DNA from: Epiperipatus broadwayi
Taxonomy: Eukaryota > Onychophora > Udeonychophora > Euonychophora > Peripatidae
Length of the DNA: 64,000 bases
Direction of reading: 5' to 3'
NCBI GenBank assembly: GCA_028023455.1
Contig: JAQFVV010006719.1
Coordinates: forward strand, 310,001 to 374,000
A program made the translations under genes and the position numbers. Positions 10,300 to 23,857 of this stretch are shown piece by piece (positions within the stretch are counted from its first letter, which is position 1; each line of letters begins with the position of its first letter). The notes under the pieces are model-generated. The model was not told where the DNA came from and made no database searches. It saw nothing but the letters and a program-made list of their open reading frames with translations.

Positions 10300-11050
10300 A
10301 TGTTATATCCGCAAGTATGACTGTGCGGTCAGCAAATAAATATATACAATGAAAGACACAATATTTTACGTAGTCTGAATAGCGAATAGTCTGCAACACT
10401 CTATCTCTACAGTTTGCTAATGTTCAATTCCCACGCTGTTCTCTTGCAACAGATGCTCTGCTCGAATTCAATGAATACACTCTGTATTCATGATGTTGAT
10501 CTCTTCTTTCTCAACGAGGGTAATTCGCAATTCCCACGCTGTTCTCTTGCAACGAATGCTCTGCTCGAATTCACTGAATACACTCTGTATTCACTATGTT
10601 GATCTCTTCTTTCTCAACGAGAGTAATTCACAATTCCTACGCTGTTCTCTTGCAATGGATACTCTCAATATCTCAGCTGTGGTCTTCCCATCTGTATGGG
10701 CTCTTTCAGCTATATCCGTGGACCACATTTCCACTGGGCGCTGGTCATCAACTGCAAGCACTGACGCAAGATATGTCTACTCAAATACTGCCCTGCATAG
10801 TTGTTATATAGTCTTTTTATAGCTTTCTGATAACTGCAGCAATTAATTCCATTGTCCAATAAGGTAACGTCTTTTATCTAGAAATATTTGCAATCAGCAA
10901 ATATTTCTTGGAATTAATGTTCGCCATTACGTTAATGCCTTAATTAAATTCCTCAGTTATCAGTGCGTGATCTAAAAACAACCTTTCGAATAAATTCTAG
11001 TTTTTCTGGAGTGCACAAACTTGCATTCATTTTTTACAAAATACAACAAT
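10300..11050 (+). repeat. LTR-like interspersed repeat C, copy 1
   Basis: Starts around TGTTATATCC. Its last ~170 bases (about 10841-11010) match, in reverse complement, the segment at about 31918-32100, including AAATATTTCTTGGAATT and TTTTTCTGGAGTGCA. A TATA-like TTTTTATAGC lies near 10815. This layout (variable upstream part, conserved downstream part) fits a solo LTR, but boundaries and target duplication are not proven. Confidence 0.45.
10425..10665. repeat. 103-bp tandem repeat, 2.3 units
   Basis: Units start at CAATTCCCACGCTGTT at 10425, 10528 and 10631, exactly 103 bases apart. Each contains the palindromic string GAATACACTCTGTATTC. Lying upstream of a TATA-like site in an LTR-like repeat, they could be enhancer repeats; that role is inferred. 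Confidence 0.85.
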
Positions 11051-14000
11051 ATCTTATTAAAACTTTAAAGGCAGTTAGAATTAATCATTAGTTTAGATTG
11101 TTTTTTTTTATTATTTATTGATTAAAATAATTTAAAAGTTAGAACCAGCAATCTCTTTAATTTTATTATCTTAGTGAATGAACACTTATATATGCAATTT
11201 AATTACTTTCTAAATAGAAATGTGAAGCTCCTAGCTTAATATGAGTAACTATAAACTGAATACAGGTGTTCAGTGAACTGTCACTGGCATTGGCACCCAT
11301 AGAAAACAATAAAAGCCATCAAGAATTTCCCAAACAAATATAACTAATAACAATAAACTTCTATTAGCCTAGGGCAATTTGGATGACCAGGAAATGTAAT
11401 CATGCCCTTATTGATAAAAAAAAAAAAAAGTTTAAGTGTTAAATACTAGAGTGTATGATTTGGTCATGCCAGTATTGAATGTTAAATATATTGCAGTATT
11501 GAATGTTAAATATATTCGTGAAATACCCAATTAGTACCAGTTGATCAAAATGAGTACTTCACCCCTTTTCGATGTAATTAATATTAACATAGTTATTTAA
11601 AAGATATGTAAAAACGAAATCAATCTTTAATGGGTTTGGATAATTCACAAATTGATTTTCTAATTTTGAAGCTTTTTTAAAATATATAAAAAATAGTTAT
11701 ATAAGTATCTGGGGAGAGGGGCAATAGGCTTATGCTTGATCTTGTTAAACTTAATAAATAATAATAAAAAAACAGATTAGAGCTCATTTAATATCTCATG
11801 CTTCTGACCAATTTTGCCAAATATTTCTTCATCAACAGTATAAATACTATAAGCTGAAATAGCATCATTTAAAACTACAAAAACTGAAAGCAACATTCCA
11901 AAATATACTCAAAAACAGTGCAATTAAGTTTTATTAATGCAATAATTACATAAGTAGAATTTATATACTTGTACATGTTAGCATATAAATCAATTTTTAT
12001 TTAAAATATAATAATAAGAACTAATATGAACAACGAGTATGTGATCATATTAATTTTTCTTAAAATAATTAAATTATATTTTGAAGGTTGTGGCAGAAAA
12101 TACAACAAGAGATTCCATTACTTACAGATGCAAACTTATTGTTCATATCTGCTTTCACCATTAATTCACACAATTATGACTGAATAATTATAGAATGGTA
12201 TGATAAAAAGTTTTATTGCCTCATAAAATATAAGTTTTTTTTTCAATTGGAAGTTTATTAAAAGAACTTTTACATAATATGAATGCTTATAAAAAAATAA
12301 AAAAAGACTGACAAAAAATGCAAAACTACAGTAGAACAAATAATTCTAGAGATCATTATGCATAAGAACATTCCAGTATTGACTAAAACAATTTATCACG
12401 ATCTTCACAATTAGACATTTACAATGATCTCTCCACATCTTGTCTCACATGAATGCTAGTAATAAAAAGAAGCAGTATCACAAGCTTAAAAACTAAACAA
12501 TGAATGACCAGAACTCTTTATTATCAAACAAAGCATCATGTTAAACACTGACTACAACTGGAAAAGTTATGTCTGATAAACATCTTAAGAAGTCTGCCAA
12601 CAAACAATCATTTCTTAATGCAGAACATGTCATGATTTGGAAAACAATATCATGGAGTCTTTTTGGCATAATCAATGTCTCTGCATTTGGAAAGACCATT
12701 TTCATTCAATGTAAAAATTGGCTACAAACAAATGTACAATCTTCTAACACAATAGTGCCAAATTCAGACAATTGATAGATTCTCTTGTTTTAAAATAAGT
12801 GGATAATGATAATGTTATGCATATTACATCATCTGATTAAATTTCTCCTTAAAAGCCATTCCACATATAAAGCTTCTCTACACAAGTAATGAATTTAAAA
12901 TCCTATGGACACAATTAGTAACTCATATAAAATATATGGCATCTTGGTAAAATTGTTAGATTTATATTGTACTTAGTAATAAAAGAATACAGATTTTACA
13001 ATTCTATAATTCATTCCTTGAAAGTATCTTCAAATTTGCCCATTTATTAATTTATTACAATAAATAAAAATTGTTCCATTATTACATGTTTAGTCAGTAG
13101 ATGTCTAGGAAAAAATAAACTTGAAAAATATTTTTTTAGCAATTACAAAAAATTTTAAATTTGTATTATTTAAAAAATTTATGACTAATTCATGCTAAGC
13201 ATAATATTCTTTAGATAAAAATAAAAGTTGAAAATATATTCTTTAATTATATATTTTTATTTTTTATTTACTTAAAAAAAAAAAAAATTCTAAAGTATAT
13301 TATCTAATTATCTGTTTTATTAAACAAAATTTCTCCAAAGCCATTCTCAATACTATTTACCCATTAAAAAAATAGTATAAGAAAAAAAAGAACAACCTTA
13401 AGGTATGATGGATGGGGAAAAAACTTGCATTGTGCCCTAGACAAATATTTCTTCCAGAATTATGGATGTATAAATAATTTCATTAAACTTAGGTATTTAA
13501 ATTCATGATTATTTATATTAAGCTTTTTCAAATAAGATATATAATTATTTTTCACTATTCCAATAATTTTTATTAATTTACAGAAAAACAGAGAGATAGA
13601 TATTAGATATGATAGAATTTTCTTTATATATATATATAATAAATTTTTAAGATTTAATATATATATATATATACTATATTTAATGTTTTTACAGTTATAT
13701 GATGAAAATAATAAACATACAGAAGCACTTTCAATTACTATAACAATCCACTTCTGCTTTTACTTCTAAGATTAATTCATGTATTGCATTATAATAGTTA
13801 ATGTTAAAAACAGGTGAAAAAGATTACATTATAGTAATTGAAACTGCTTCTGCAGATATTTATTATGCAATGGTTTAAATTAAAAGTAATCATGATTCTT
13901 ATATTTTAGGTATTATTTATACACAGACACATTATTTGTAGTTTACATTGATTTTATAAAAACAATTATAAATATAAAAATCTTTTTAGTTTTGTAATTT

Positions 14001-17000
14001 TCATAAACATTTTAATTAGTTTTTTTTTTTCTTTATTAATAGTTAGTTCTGTTTGTTAAAATTAAAAGACAATTAAATGCAATGTAAATTTAAAATTTAT
14101 TCAAAAATTATACTATAAAATTAAATTAAATTAAACTGACTATACAAATAAATAATTTTAAAGAATAGAAGCAGAATATCAAAATGTATTTAAATTAACA
14201 CTTTTTAACATGGTATAAGAAAATATATATCAAATTTTGCACATAATCAAGTTATAATATGTAAAGTTAAGAGCGTGCTATATATAAGTCATGTGACTTC
14301 TGACTTGTTACTATTACTACAAGTTATAATATGTATTTGCAAGTTTTTTTTTTGTTTTTATGTTTGTGAAATTAATTTGTACATTATGTTTCTATGTATC
14401 ATGATAGCTGTGTGGACATATATAATATAAAATACAAATATATATATATTGAACCCTTTTAATGGTACACCCCATCATCAAATTAGGAATAAATTTTAAG
14501 ATGTACAATTTTGAATTTTATACAGTCAAAAAATATTTACTTATTAAACTATGAAAACTAAGTCATTTTCGTTATCATAGGATTTGAAAAAGGGTTTAAT
14601 TATTTTAAAGTAGTATAAATGCTATAAATCCTGGGTACAATATTTATTTTCAAAAGTATATAAAAGATAAAATAAAATATAAATTAATAATATTTGATAA
14701 TATAATCATTTGATAATATTTAAAATTGTAATGAAGTTCAAATCTAATCTTATAAATAAAAATATGCATTATATAGATAGATAATTATGTCTATGTTCAT
14801 CTAGTATTAAAGTAATGATTATTTCCGGTGAAATCTTAATTTATGATCCAAAATAAATAAATACTATTTAGTTTATGAATTTTGTGATTAAAATTTCATC
14901 AAAAATACTCTCAGATTTAGTCTGTATAGAAATAAAATCAAAACGATTTAAATCAATTTAAAGCAAATTGTATTTTTCTTCAGATCCTAAAAGTTATTGT
15001 TTTTTTTTTTTTGAGAAATATTTTAAAAGATATTTGTTTTTAAAAATAGTTAAACTAAATGTAACTAGCGAGTAGAAGAATTAACCAATGAGAAAGCACA
15101 ATTTGGAATAAATTAACAAAGAGGCAAACGATAATTTTAAAAAAAAAAATTGGGGGAAAAACTTAAGATAGAAAAAAAAAAAGATTACAGATCGGGAGAA
15201 CAAGGAACTTGGTTTGTTTTTAAAAAGTTTGCTTAAAATTTTTTAAATATTATTATTTTAAAAACAAGTAATTCATTATGATCTACTTAAGAATTTAAAA
15301 CTATATTATAAAGTTTTTTGTTAGCGTGAAAGCATAAAACAAAGTTAAGTCTTCGCTAATAAACTCAACAATTTAATAATTTTATCAAAGTCTCTTGGAG
15401 TCATTGTATTAGGAGAAATATTGGAAGAATGAAAGGGAAAAGTAATTTATGCCAAAGGGTTGTCAAGTAATACCTAAACTTAAGGAAAACACTTGGAGTA
15501 TTATGTTCTTACATAATTTGATTAATAAGCAAGATAAAATATTTATGCATTTTAACTATCAAAACAGTTGTGTAAAATTAAATTGGAATCGATGGCAGAA
15601 TAAAAAAAAATTATTTATAACAAAGTTAAGTGAACATTTTTAAAGATAATTCAAAATAAAGTAATAATGAATAATAATGGAAAGATTTGTGTATGGAAAA
15701 ATGGATCTAGTATGATAAGAGAACAGATAAAAGTTTATCTGAATGAAAATTTCATTGATAAAAGATATAAATGGATCTTTATTAGTTTTAGTATAATTTT
15801 CATGTATAATACAATTTTATGATGAGTTATATATATATGTTAAATGAAGGATTAAAAGTTAGAAGGATATATGGATGTAATACAAGGCAAATGTAAAAGG
15901 AAAATGTTAAATGAAGATTATATTTATACTTCTAATAAATCATAGCAGTCTGCTCAGAAAATGAAGAAATTATTTATTAAAATTGTCAATGGAAAAAAAA
16001 AAACAACCCAGAAATTGTTAATAATCGGGTTACATTGGAATTCTATAATTTTGTGATATTCTTATGATAACAAGAGGAGCATAATTGGCAGGGGTGTTGA
16101 TGCTGTAACAAGTTTGAAGCATTGGGAACGATTGGAATACCATTAAAAAATTAAAAGTTTTTTTTAATGACGAACTTGTAATTTAAAAAAAACTTGTAAC
16201 ATAATGTTTGTATATAGTTTAATTTCATACTTTAAGATAATCGTTATCAATATGGGGGGATAAGTCAATAGAAAAATAAATTAATAACTGATTTGATTTG
16301 TTTATCTATGCAATTAATTATTTAAAGTTTTATTTTATTAAATATTGTTTGATAACTAAAATAAATGTATATGAACAATGAGCTAGTGAAAGATGCACAT
16401 GAAGGTGGTTACATATATGTATTATACGAAGAGGTAATACGTTTGTGTTCGAATATAATATTAAAAATGATAGTGATATTTAAAGTCTGATCTTAAGTTT
16501 AACTATTAATGCTTTAATATAATTGTAATAGAGTTATAGCTAATGTTAGTTTATAATTCTTTATAAGATATGAAACAGGTATAAATTGGAAATAGGAAGT
16601 TAATATCTGAGTTATTAGATAAAATGAAGATATTTTTTTTTAATTTTAGGATGCACCAGAGTGGTCCTATCAACATTTAGCTTAATATCATAAATTGTAA
16701 AAGTAAATTAGTACAGGAAGAGATAAGTGGTCATATTTGATAGTATACAGTATAAAAGTTTCATTTGTTGTATTTTATTATAGAGTTTGATAATAAGACC
16801 ATAGGAAAATTGAGTGTGAGATCAGAATATCTTCTGAGTAAAAAGATCAGAATATCTTCTGAGTAAAAAGTAAAAGAAGGATCAAATGCTAAATATCATA
16901 AAATATAAATACAGACAAATATGTAATATTTCATAATATTATAATGAAATTATTTTAGTTAAGAAATAAAACAATAATCCATATTTTAATTCTTCTTATA

Positions 17001-18930
17001 GTTTAAAGCATAATCTATAAGAGGTAATGAGTGGAAATCAAATCCATAAAAAAAGAATTAATTATTTAATAAATACACATGATTTTGTGACATAAGAAAT
17101 AAAGTTAAAGATCACAGCAACACCATATTGTATGAGCAAGGAGGTTTTTATTTTTATTTTAAATATCTCATTGTAATTAAAGGGAATAGAAATGTTAAAA
17201 TGTTTATATATATTATTGTATTATATTGATATATAATTTTTATATTGTTATATGTTAATTCATTTATTAGTTAAAATTAATTATTGAGAATTTGTAAATA
17301 AGATGTTATTAAAGTTAAGATTTTAAAAATTAAACTAGGTATCTAGAGTTGCCTTTCTTTTGTTAGAATCATCATTACTAAACCATCTTCAAAGAATCTT
17401 AATTATAATGTACACACGAACAAAAGCATACAGTTTGAAACTTGAATAAGAAATTAATCCAATACCAGATAATTCATAACAATCATTTGAGAAAACATTT
17501 CTTAAAAGAGATCTTAAATTATTGCAAACTGCCTTGATCACATAAGTTATTACTAAAATATATTGCAAATTTATTAAAGTATGTTTATTTATAGGAAAGC
17601 AGCGTATTAATTAGTTATTATTTAGAGTTATAAATTATAATTACAATTTTGAAAACAATAATGATTTATTATTAAGTAGTAGAGAACATAAAGATAAAGG
17701 AGTAATATAATTTTAATTATAGATTAAGGTTATAAGTCTTTTCTTCATTAAGAAACTACTTATAGAGTTAAGTAAAATCCCTCTTTATATCTTATAGGTG
17801 GAATAAATAGCTAATTAAAAATCAATGATAATCCTAAGATCTTCTTAGCATAATATTACTATTATGGTTATTCTTAATTATAATTCTATAAAAATAATAA
17901 TAATAAAAGATTAATAAACAATAATATGATAACTTATTAATTAGGTTAACTTAAATTTAATAATTATAGATGTTTTACTATATTATTTAAGTATTATTGT
18001 TAGTCATGGGAATATTTAGATATTTAATAAGGAAGGGCTATCTTAGTATTCTTATGCCATTAAACAGATACTTCAGTATTTGTTTAATGTTAAAGAGTAT
18101 GTAATCTTGTTAATGGGATAAGTGGGTCTCATAATTGCTAATACTAAGTAAACATAACTTAAAAATAAATAAGAGTATCAAATTGTACCTAGAGAAGGTA
18201 ACAGTATAGCCCCATTTAGGGACTTGTCATGTTTTCTAGGGATCATCGTCCTATTGGCAAGGTAAATATATATATATAGTTTATTATTAAATGTAAAGTT
18301 TATGTTAAATTAACCGTTTAAAGTAACATGTGGAACAATTTCCCTGTAATAACTAGATATATTTAATATTTGTGTTGCTAAAAAACTATTAGCTATTATT
18401 GTCAGTTCTAATTTTAAACAGTTCTCAGTAATAACTATTGTACTGAGTTTAATTAGAAATAAAAGATCCACTTTCATTTCTAATATAAGTTACGATTTTA
18501 AAACCAGACAAATATTTTTAATCCCCATCATTATGAAAATAGTTGTCTGAGTTTAGAATACATATAACAACTTGGATTAGAAATATAAAAGAATTTCCTC
18601 TTATAATTAAACTCAACAGAGAAAAGGCTGTTTTAGGCACTAGATAAAGTAGTTTAGTCTTAGGACTATTAAGAGGAATTGATACTGCCCTAATAACTCC
18701 CCAGTTGAACATATCTTTAGTTATTACATAAAAATAGTCCTACACTTTATTTTGTTAACAAAGTTTATACTGCATCTTTGTTATATACCTTAAAAAGTTA
18801 CTATTTCAGGATAATTAATTTACAAACATAATCAGACTTTCTCATCTCTCAAAAAACAATATATTGCTTACAAATTAAATAACATTCATTGGTCATATAG
18901 ATCATTCATAATTATATTATTCTGTATATT
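11051..18930. other. Long AT-rich stretch without gene
   Basis: About 7.9 kb of stop-rich, A/T-run-rich DNA with no protein domain recognised. Small local duplications are present: a 24-base unit twice at 11470-11517 and a perfect 25-base unit twice at 16820-16869. (TA)n patches occur near 13625-13680, 14440 and 18270. No diagnostic element ends were seen. Confidence 0.55.
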
Positions 18931-18945
18931 TTATTTTTAAAATAA

Positions 18946-19262
18946 ATAAAGGGGATTTGAACTCAGACTTTCAAGCACTCTTCAACTATCCACACTATCT
19001 CATACAACTGATACATGACCACACACATGTAGAAAAGATAAATAATCACCAATATACATATTTCGAGCTAAACCAGCACTCATCAGTTGGTCCAGATGAT
19101 CATCTCCCACACATATATATAATCAGTGCTCAGTTTATATTAAGATAGCAAATCTTCACACTTTAATGGACAGGCTTCAATCTACTCCAACCTCCAACTT
19201 TTCAGCCATCCATATCATTGAAAATCTGATGATTAAAATCCAAATCCCATCCTGATGCCAAT
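18946..19262 (-). mobile_element. Family A hammerhead element, full insertion
   Basis: A 317-bp unit on the minus strand flanked by a perfect 13-bp direct repeat ATTTTTAAAATAA (18933-18945 and 19263-19275). In the sense direction it has about 155 bases of 5' region, the hammerhead, then the tRNA-like end with a B-box-like GAGTTCAAATCCCC. The long direct repeat indicates insertion by target-primed reverse transcription or a similar staggered-cut process. It is the cleanest definition of family A boundaries in the window. Confidence 0.8.
19040..19105 (-). ncRNA. Type I hammerhead ribozyme, family A
   Basis: Minus strand: CTGATGA (19086-19080), stem II GTGCT/AGCTC with one mismatch and loop GGTTT, GAAA (19064-19061), stem III TAT/GTA, cleavage predicted between 19053 and 19052 after AUA, then TTGGT pairing with ACCAA just before CTGATGA. 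A 3-base UGG bulge separates this from an outer helix with four of five pairs. Confidence 0.75.
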
Positions 19263-19627
19263 ATTTTTAAAATAATAATTTTGGGACTTATGATAAATAA
19301 GGACCTCTAAAATATAAATGTTCCCAAAGCCCATGATATATCCCTATTTACATAAATCTAAAAATAATAGTGACAAAAGTAAGATGTTTAACTTTAGCAT
19401 AAATAATCAATTTTGGGGGATTTCGGCTGATGGTGCACTTTATATTTTCATAGTTTGCCATGAGTAATTTTTAAAATCATTGCTGTATTATTTTAGATAT
19501 GAATTTATGTTCAATTAAGTCAATATTTATCACTTTTATCTTCATCAATTTTATCTTTATTAAATTTTGATTCGTTTAATAACACTTGCATTCTTTCTTA
19601 GAATTAACATTGGTACTTTCTATCTAA

Positions 19628-19805
19628 ACATCACATGATTACTGTTCTTTATGCTTACACAAGATGTTTACACAGAGGCACAGCTCTCCATACAGTAGCA
19701 TCACAAACGTTCCTGCATCCATTGATTACTCTGGCTTGCAATGAGTGACACAACTGTATGGAGAGTTTTGCCCCTGTATACTATATGTCTAAAGATGTGA
19801 CGAAC
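19628..19805. mobile_element. Family B remnant, inverted ends with the core deleted
   Basis: Left side (19628-19705, minus) and right side (about 19715-19785, plus) carry the family B end (CTCTCCATACAGT and its complement) plus ATCCATTGATTACTCTGG. The hammerhead itself is deleted. Outside the left end the family string CATCACATGAT is still visible. Confidence 0.65.
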
Positions 19806-22800
19806 AACAATTAACACTAAATTGATTTTAATAGTGATCAATCATTTCTTGACATTTCACGTACTTTATAGATAAAAAACATTTAAGACTATTCAATGAA
19901 ATATTACAGTATACAATACAATTCTAACATTATAACGATTTATGTAAGTACAATCGATATCATTTTAATATGATAGTAATTACATAAATTAACCCACCCA
20001 CCCCAATATTAAGTGTAATAATTAGACAAGATTGCTTTTTCAATAATCTTATCTAATCACTAAGTATCATAAAAGTAATTTATTTAAATGTTTTGATTGT
20101 ATAAACAAGTAAATAAAATAAAATTGACAATTATTTGCTTTGGATAGATTTTAGGCTTCAATTGGTCTCTGAAAATATAGTGTTTTTTTTCTTAATGTAA
20201 GACTTTTAACCGGCTCTTATTGCAAAATGATTGAACTTCATCTGAGATTTCTAAAAATGAAATTTGCATCTTTTGCCCTTTGCTGAAAATTTTATGAAGC
20301 TTTGTTTTTTATGGTTTTAAAATTCACATATATTTATTTTCTAATATTTTAATTTTAAAAAAAATTCAAAAGATGATATGAAAATCAAATAATCTGTATG
20401 TCAAGGTAACTGAAATCATGCAATGATAAGTAGACATTGTATATTTGGTGACTTGAACTGTGCATGCATGCTTCGAGGGAATATTATGTTCACTGAGAAA
20501 ATATTATGATGGTCTAAAAACTTGAGTTTTTTGGAAAAGTTTATGATTATATTTGTATCGTAATTGTGTAATAATTATTAAAAATCAAAAATAAATATTA
20601 TTATATATTTATTTTTTATAGAAAGGTTTTATTTTTAAATATAAAAGAATATATTCTTCTGAATATTGTTACAATAGAGATTTCAGTCATGGAAAACACA
20701 GCTATCTAAAAATGGGGTCACTCAGCAGATTGTTATATTTAACGATATCATAATAAAAAAAAATTTGAATTTTTAAAACATAAATCAATAGATTTAGTTT
20801 ATGTTAAAAATAATTCATTCAGATATTTAAAACAGACATCAAACAAAGATTTGATTCACTTTGCAAATTGAATCAGCTCCACCTGAAAGTTGATGATGTG
20901 GCAACATTTTGTTTTGCATAAAATCTAATTTTTAAAACAATTCCAAAAACAAAATGTGATTTTTTTTAAATTTATTTAATTTCTAAACAAAAATATCTAT
21001 TGAATGAGGTCAAATTTATTATATTCTAAGAATGGTTTAGTATCAAAATGAAAGTTTAGATCTAGTGAGAAAAAGAAATCTGTCAGAATACCGGAGCATT
21101 AGTAATAAGAAAAAGTAAAAGTTGGGAATAAAATAATTTTTAAAAATGAATATCAAATTGAGAAAAGATCATATATCTACTTTCTTTATATAAAATCATA
21201 AATGACAGAACTGATGGTTTTATGTAACACATTAAGACAGAATTATTTTAAATTCTTATTTTTCAAGTAATTTTATAGAACAGTTATTTTCATTTTTTAA
21301 AAAAAGAAATGTAATTCTGTATTTGAATTAATGTCATTGTGTTAAATAAAGGTTCTTTTATAGTCTTTATTAGTGAGATTGAAAGTTAGGGAAAGCTTAA
21401 GATATTTGAATCTTTCAGCAATTTTTTTTGTCTATTCAAAACAATAATGAAATAATAATTTGGGATTATTTTAAGTTGGTAAAATGTAGACTTATTGTAT
21501 TACATAAATGTTTTTGTACAGTCTTTATGAAACTTTCAGCATTATAATAAATGTTCTTCTATATTTATTTTAAGTTGTTAAAATATAAACTACAGTTTTT
21601 ATTACTGAGATTGAAAGTTGCGAAAAGCTTCAGTTTTCTTTTTTTATTTATTTAATGTTCTTCTATACTCTCTATACTAATTTTGAACACTTCAGCATTT
21701 TATTTTATTCGTGTGCCTTTTGAAGAAAATAATAACTGAAGTGATATTAAAATATATAAATGTAACTATTGAAATTAATGTTATGTAATTCTGTATTTAA
21801 ATTAATGTTAGATAAATGTTCTTCTAGATTTAATTTCATCAAATGCTGATTTATCTGACAGAATTATATAAGCCTCCATAACAATGATGAGCGTGTATAA
21901 AATAATAGTAAAAAAATGAATTGTTTGTGCCAAGGCACAAGGGAATGGACTCCTGATATATATACAGAATAATGTCATTTTCAAATTCGGAAAAATGTAC
22001 ATGCTAATAAATATTTGTCGGAATCATGATTTCTCAATGACCTTTTAAGTATATATATATATAAAGGAATGAATTCATAAAAAAATGAAAAGGAATGCTG
22101 CTTTTGAGATCATGAAAGTTCACTATATATCATAAATTAGTATGTTTCTATCTGAAGACGACTTGTAATTTGGCAGCCGGGTACTACGACAAAATAACAG
22201 CATTTGATCATCATCGGTACTCTATGTCATTGCTTGTTATCACTATTTTCTTAAAACAATCTTGAGAAGCATGAGAAACATTTACTAAGATCTTTAATAA
22301 AGAGATGTTATAATTTAGGATAACATCACAAAATTACGATATATATAATACTTTTGTGCAAACAAAGCTAGTATTATTTTTGTAAAGACAATAACCAATT
22401 TCAAAATTACAAGCATCTTTAGTCATACCGTAATTATCAAAAGATAATAAAATTTAGCAGTTATTCTAAATCTAATTAACACTTTGCTAAAGTAATTTTG
22501 ACAATAAAAAAATATGTATCAATTGACAGTTAGCCACAAGAGAAATTAAATTTCTGTTTAAATTTTAGACTGTCAATTCCTTAATTTTAGCGATAATTCG
22601 TAAATTTGCATTTACATCTTTATTCTTATTAAATAAATGCTAATTGTAAAGCAAAATTTAGCCTTCTTATATTAATCGAGAAAAAAATTATTTTAAATCT
22701 GCTACCTCTAAATCTCTACAATTTTCTATTATGCTGAATCGTATAGATGTAGTCTAACAATATAATTACATATGTATGTGACTAGATATAACAACACTTA

Positions 22801-23090
22801 AAATAACTCTAATTAAGATAACTAAATCAGTGACAGAAGAGTATTATAAATAATCATTTTTAATCAATCCATTAATATCTCTCTCTGTGTGTATTTATAA
22901 GCTTATAAAACAATGTCACGCTATATATGACTTGCTTTATTGATTAATATATTGAGTCGAATGCTTTGCTACGTCTCAAATATATACATTTGAGAGGGAT
23001 TTCAACTAAAATTTCTGTTTATAAATTTATTTTAAAATTTTTACAATTTTTATTATTAAACGTGTATTGTAAATGTGCTTTCAAGTGTGA
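19806..23090. other. AT-rich DNA without gene
   Basis: Stop-rich, with several A/T runs and a (TA)n patch near 22053. No domain, TIR or repeat family recognised. Confidence 0.5.
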
Positions 23091-23161
23091 AATTATTTGC
23101 TAAATTAAAGCTACGGAAAGTGTAGCTTGGAATGGATGACTGCATCTCCCCATAGCTTGGA

Positions 23162-23398
23162 ATGGATGACAATGCATTTCCCCATTCTCAAAAACAGAGA
23201 TCTTCTACAACACTTGAAAATGCTGATGAGTGTGTGGAACTGATTGAAATGTTTAATGAAAGATACAAAGATATGAAAAATAATCAAATAGAATTAAACA
23301 TCTATGCTACACCATTTAATGTGGAACCAGAAGATGTGCCTGATAAACTACAATACAAAAAGAGTCCACTACAAGGAGCCAAGGACTCCAGTTAACTC
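23162..23398 (+). pseudogene. hAT/ZBED-like transposase fragment
   Basis: A 77-codon frame with FNERYKDMKNNQ followed by YATPFNVEPEDVPDKLQ. This pattern (a D/E-R-F-x-D-F stretch, then an N/T-P-F and an x-P-x-x-LQ motif) is known from the C-terminal half of hAT-derived proteins of the ZBED/GTF2IRD2-like group. Only this part is present; the dimerisation region and catalytic residues are absent. The frame starts after a short imperfect duplication of GCTTGGAATGGATGAC and ends in a stop. Most likely a transposon remnant, not a host gene. Assignment is from memory of the motif and moderate in certainty. Confidence 0.45.
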
Positions 23399-23654
23399 TG
23401 TTAATGGCTCCCCATTTTAGTTCCTTTTTATTAGTTTAGGGAATTAATTTTTTCTAAAACTATTCCTATTTAAAAGAGAAGTTTCTTAGCTCTCTTTTGA
23501 TATACAAGTTATGTCAACACCTTATCACAAGTAAGAACAGTTTCAACATTTATAAAAATGATGTGCAAATTATATGGCAGCCATTTGAAATTTCAAATGA
23601 TTACTACAATGATTTTGCATTTTAATGAAAATTCTTCGTTTTATTTAATTTTGC

Positions 23655-23783
23655 TGAGTAGACGATAGAGTCTGATGGTCGGGAGGGGCCCCGGGAGACT
23701 AAATCCTAGTTCAGTTGAATATAGGAGCTGGAATGAGTGCGCTATGGGGATCGGTTCCGACGTTGATTTTCTCATTCATAGGA
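23655..23783. other. GC-rich island, unassigned
   Basis: Contains GGTCGGGAGGGGCCCCGGGA and GATCGGTTCCGACG, unlike anything nearby. It could be a repeat end, an exon or regulatory DNA; the sequence alone does not decide. Confidence 0.4.
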
Positions 23784-23857
23784 AACGAGAAATAATGTTA
23801 CTTTATTTTAAAATATATTTAACGAGAAATAATGTTACTTTATTTTAAAATATATTT
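23784..23857. repeat. Perfect 37-bp tandem duplication
   Basis: The unit beginning AACGAGAAATAATG occurs twice without differences (23784-23820 and 23821-23857). A recent duplication next to the GC-rich island. Confidence 0.9.

Noticed and set aside
17860-18260. Mitochondrial DNA insertion
   Set aside because: Considered because of extreme AT content, but no mitochondrial protein or rRNA motif was recognised.
23162-23398. Domesticated hAT-derived host gene
   Set aside because: Only 77 codons, no catalytic or BED finger part, and no splice-supported continuation visible.
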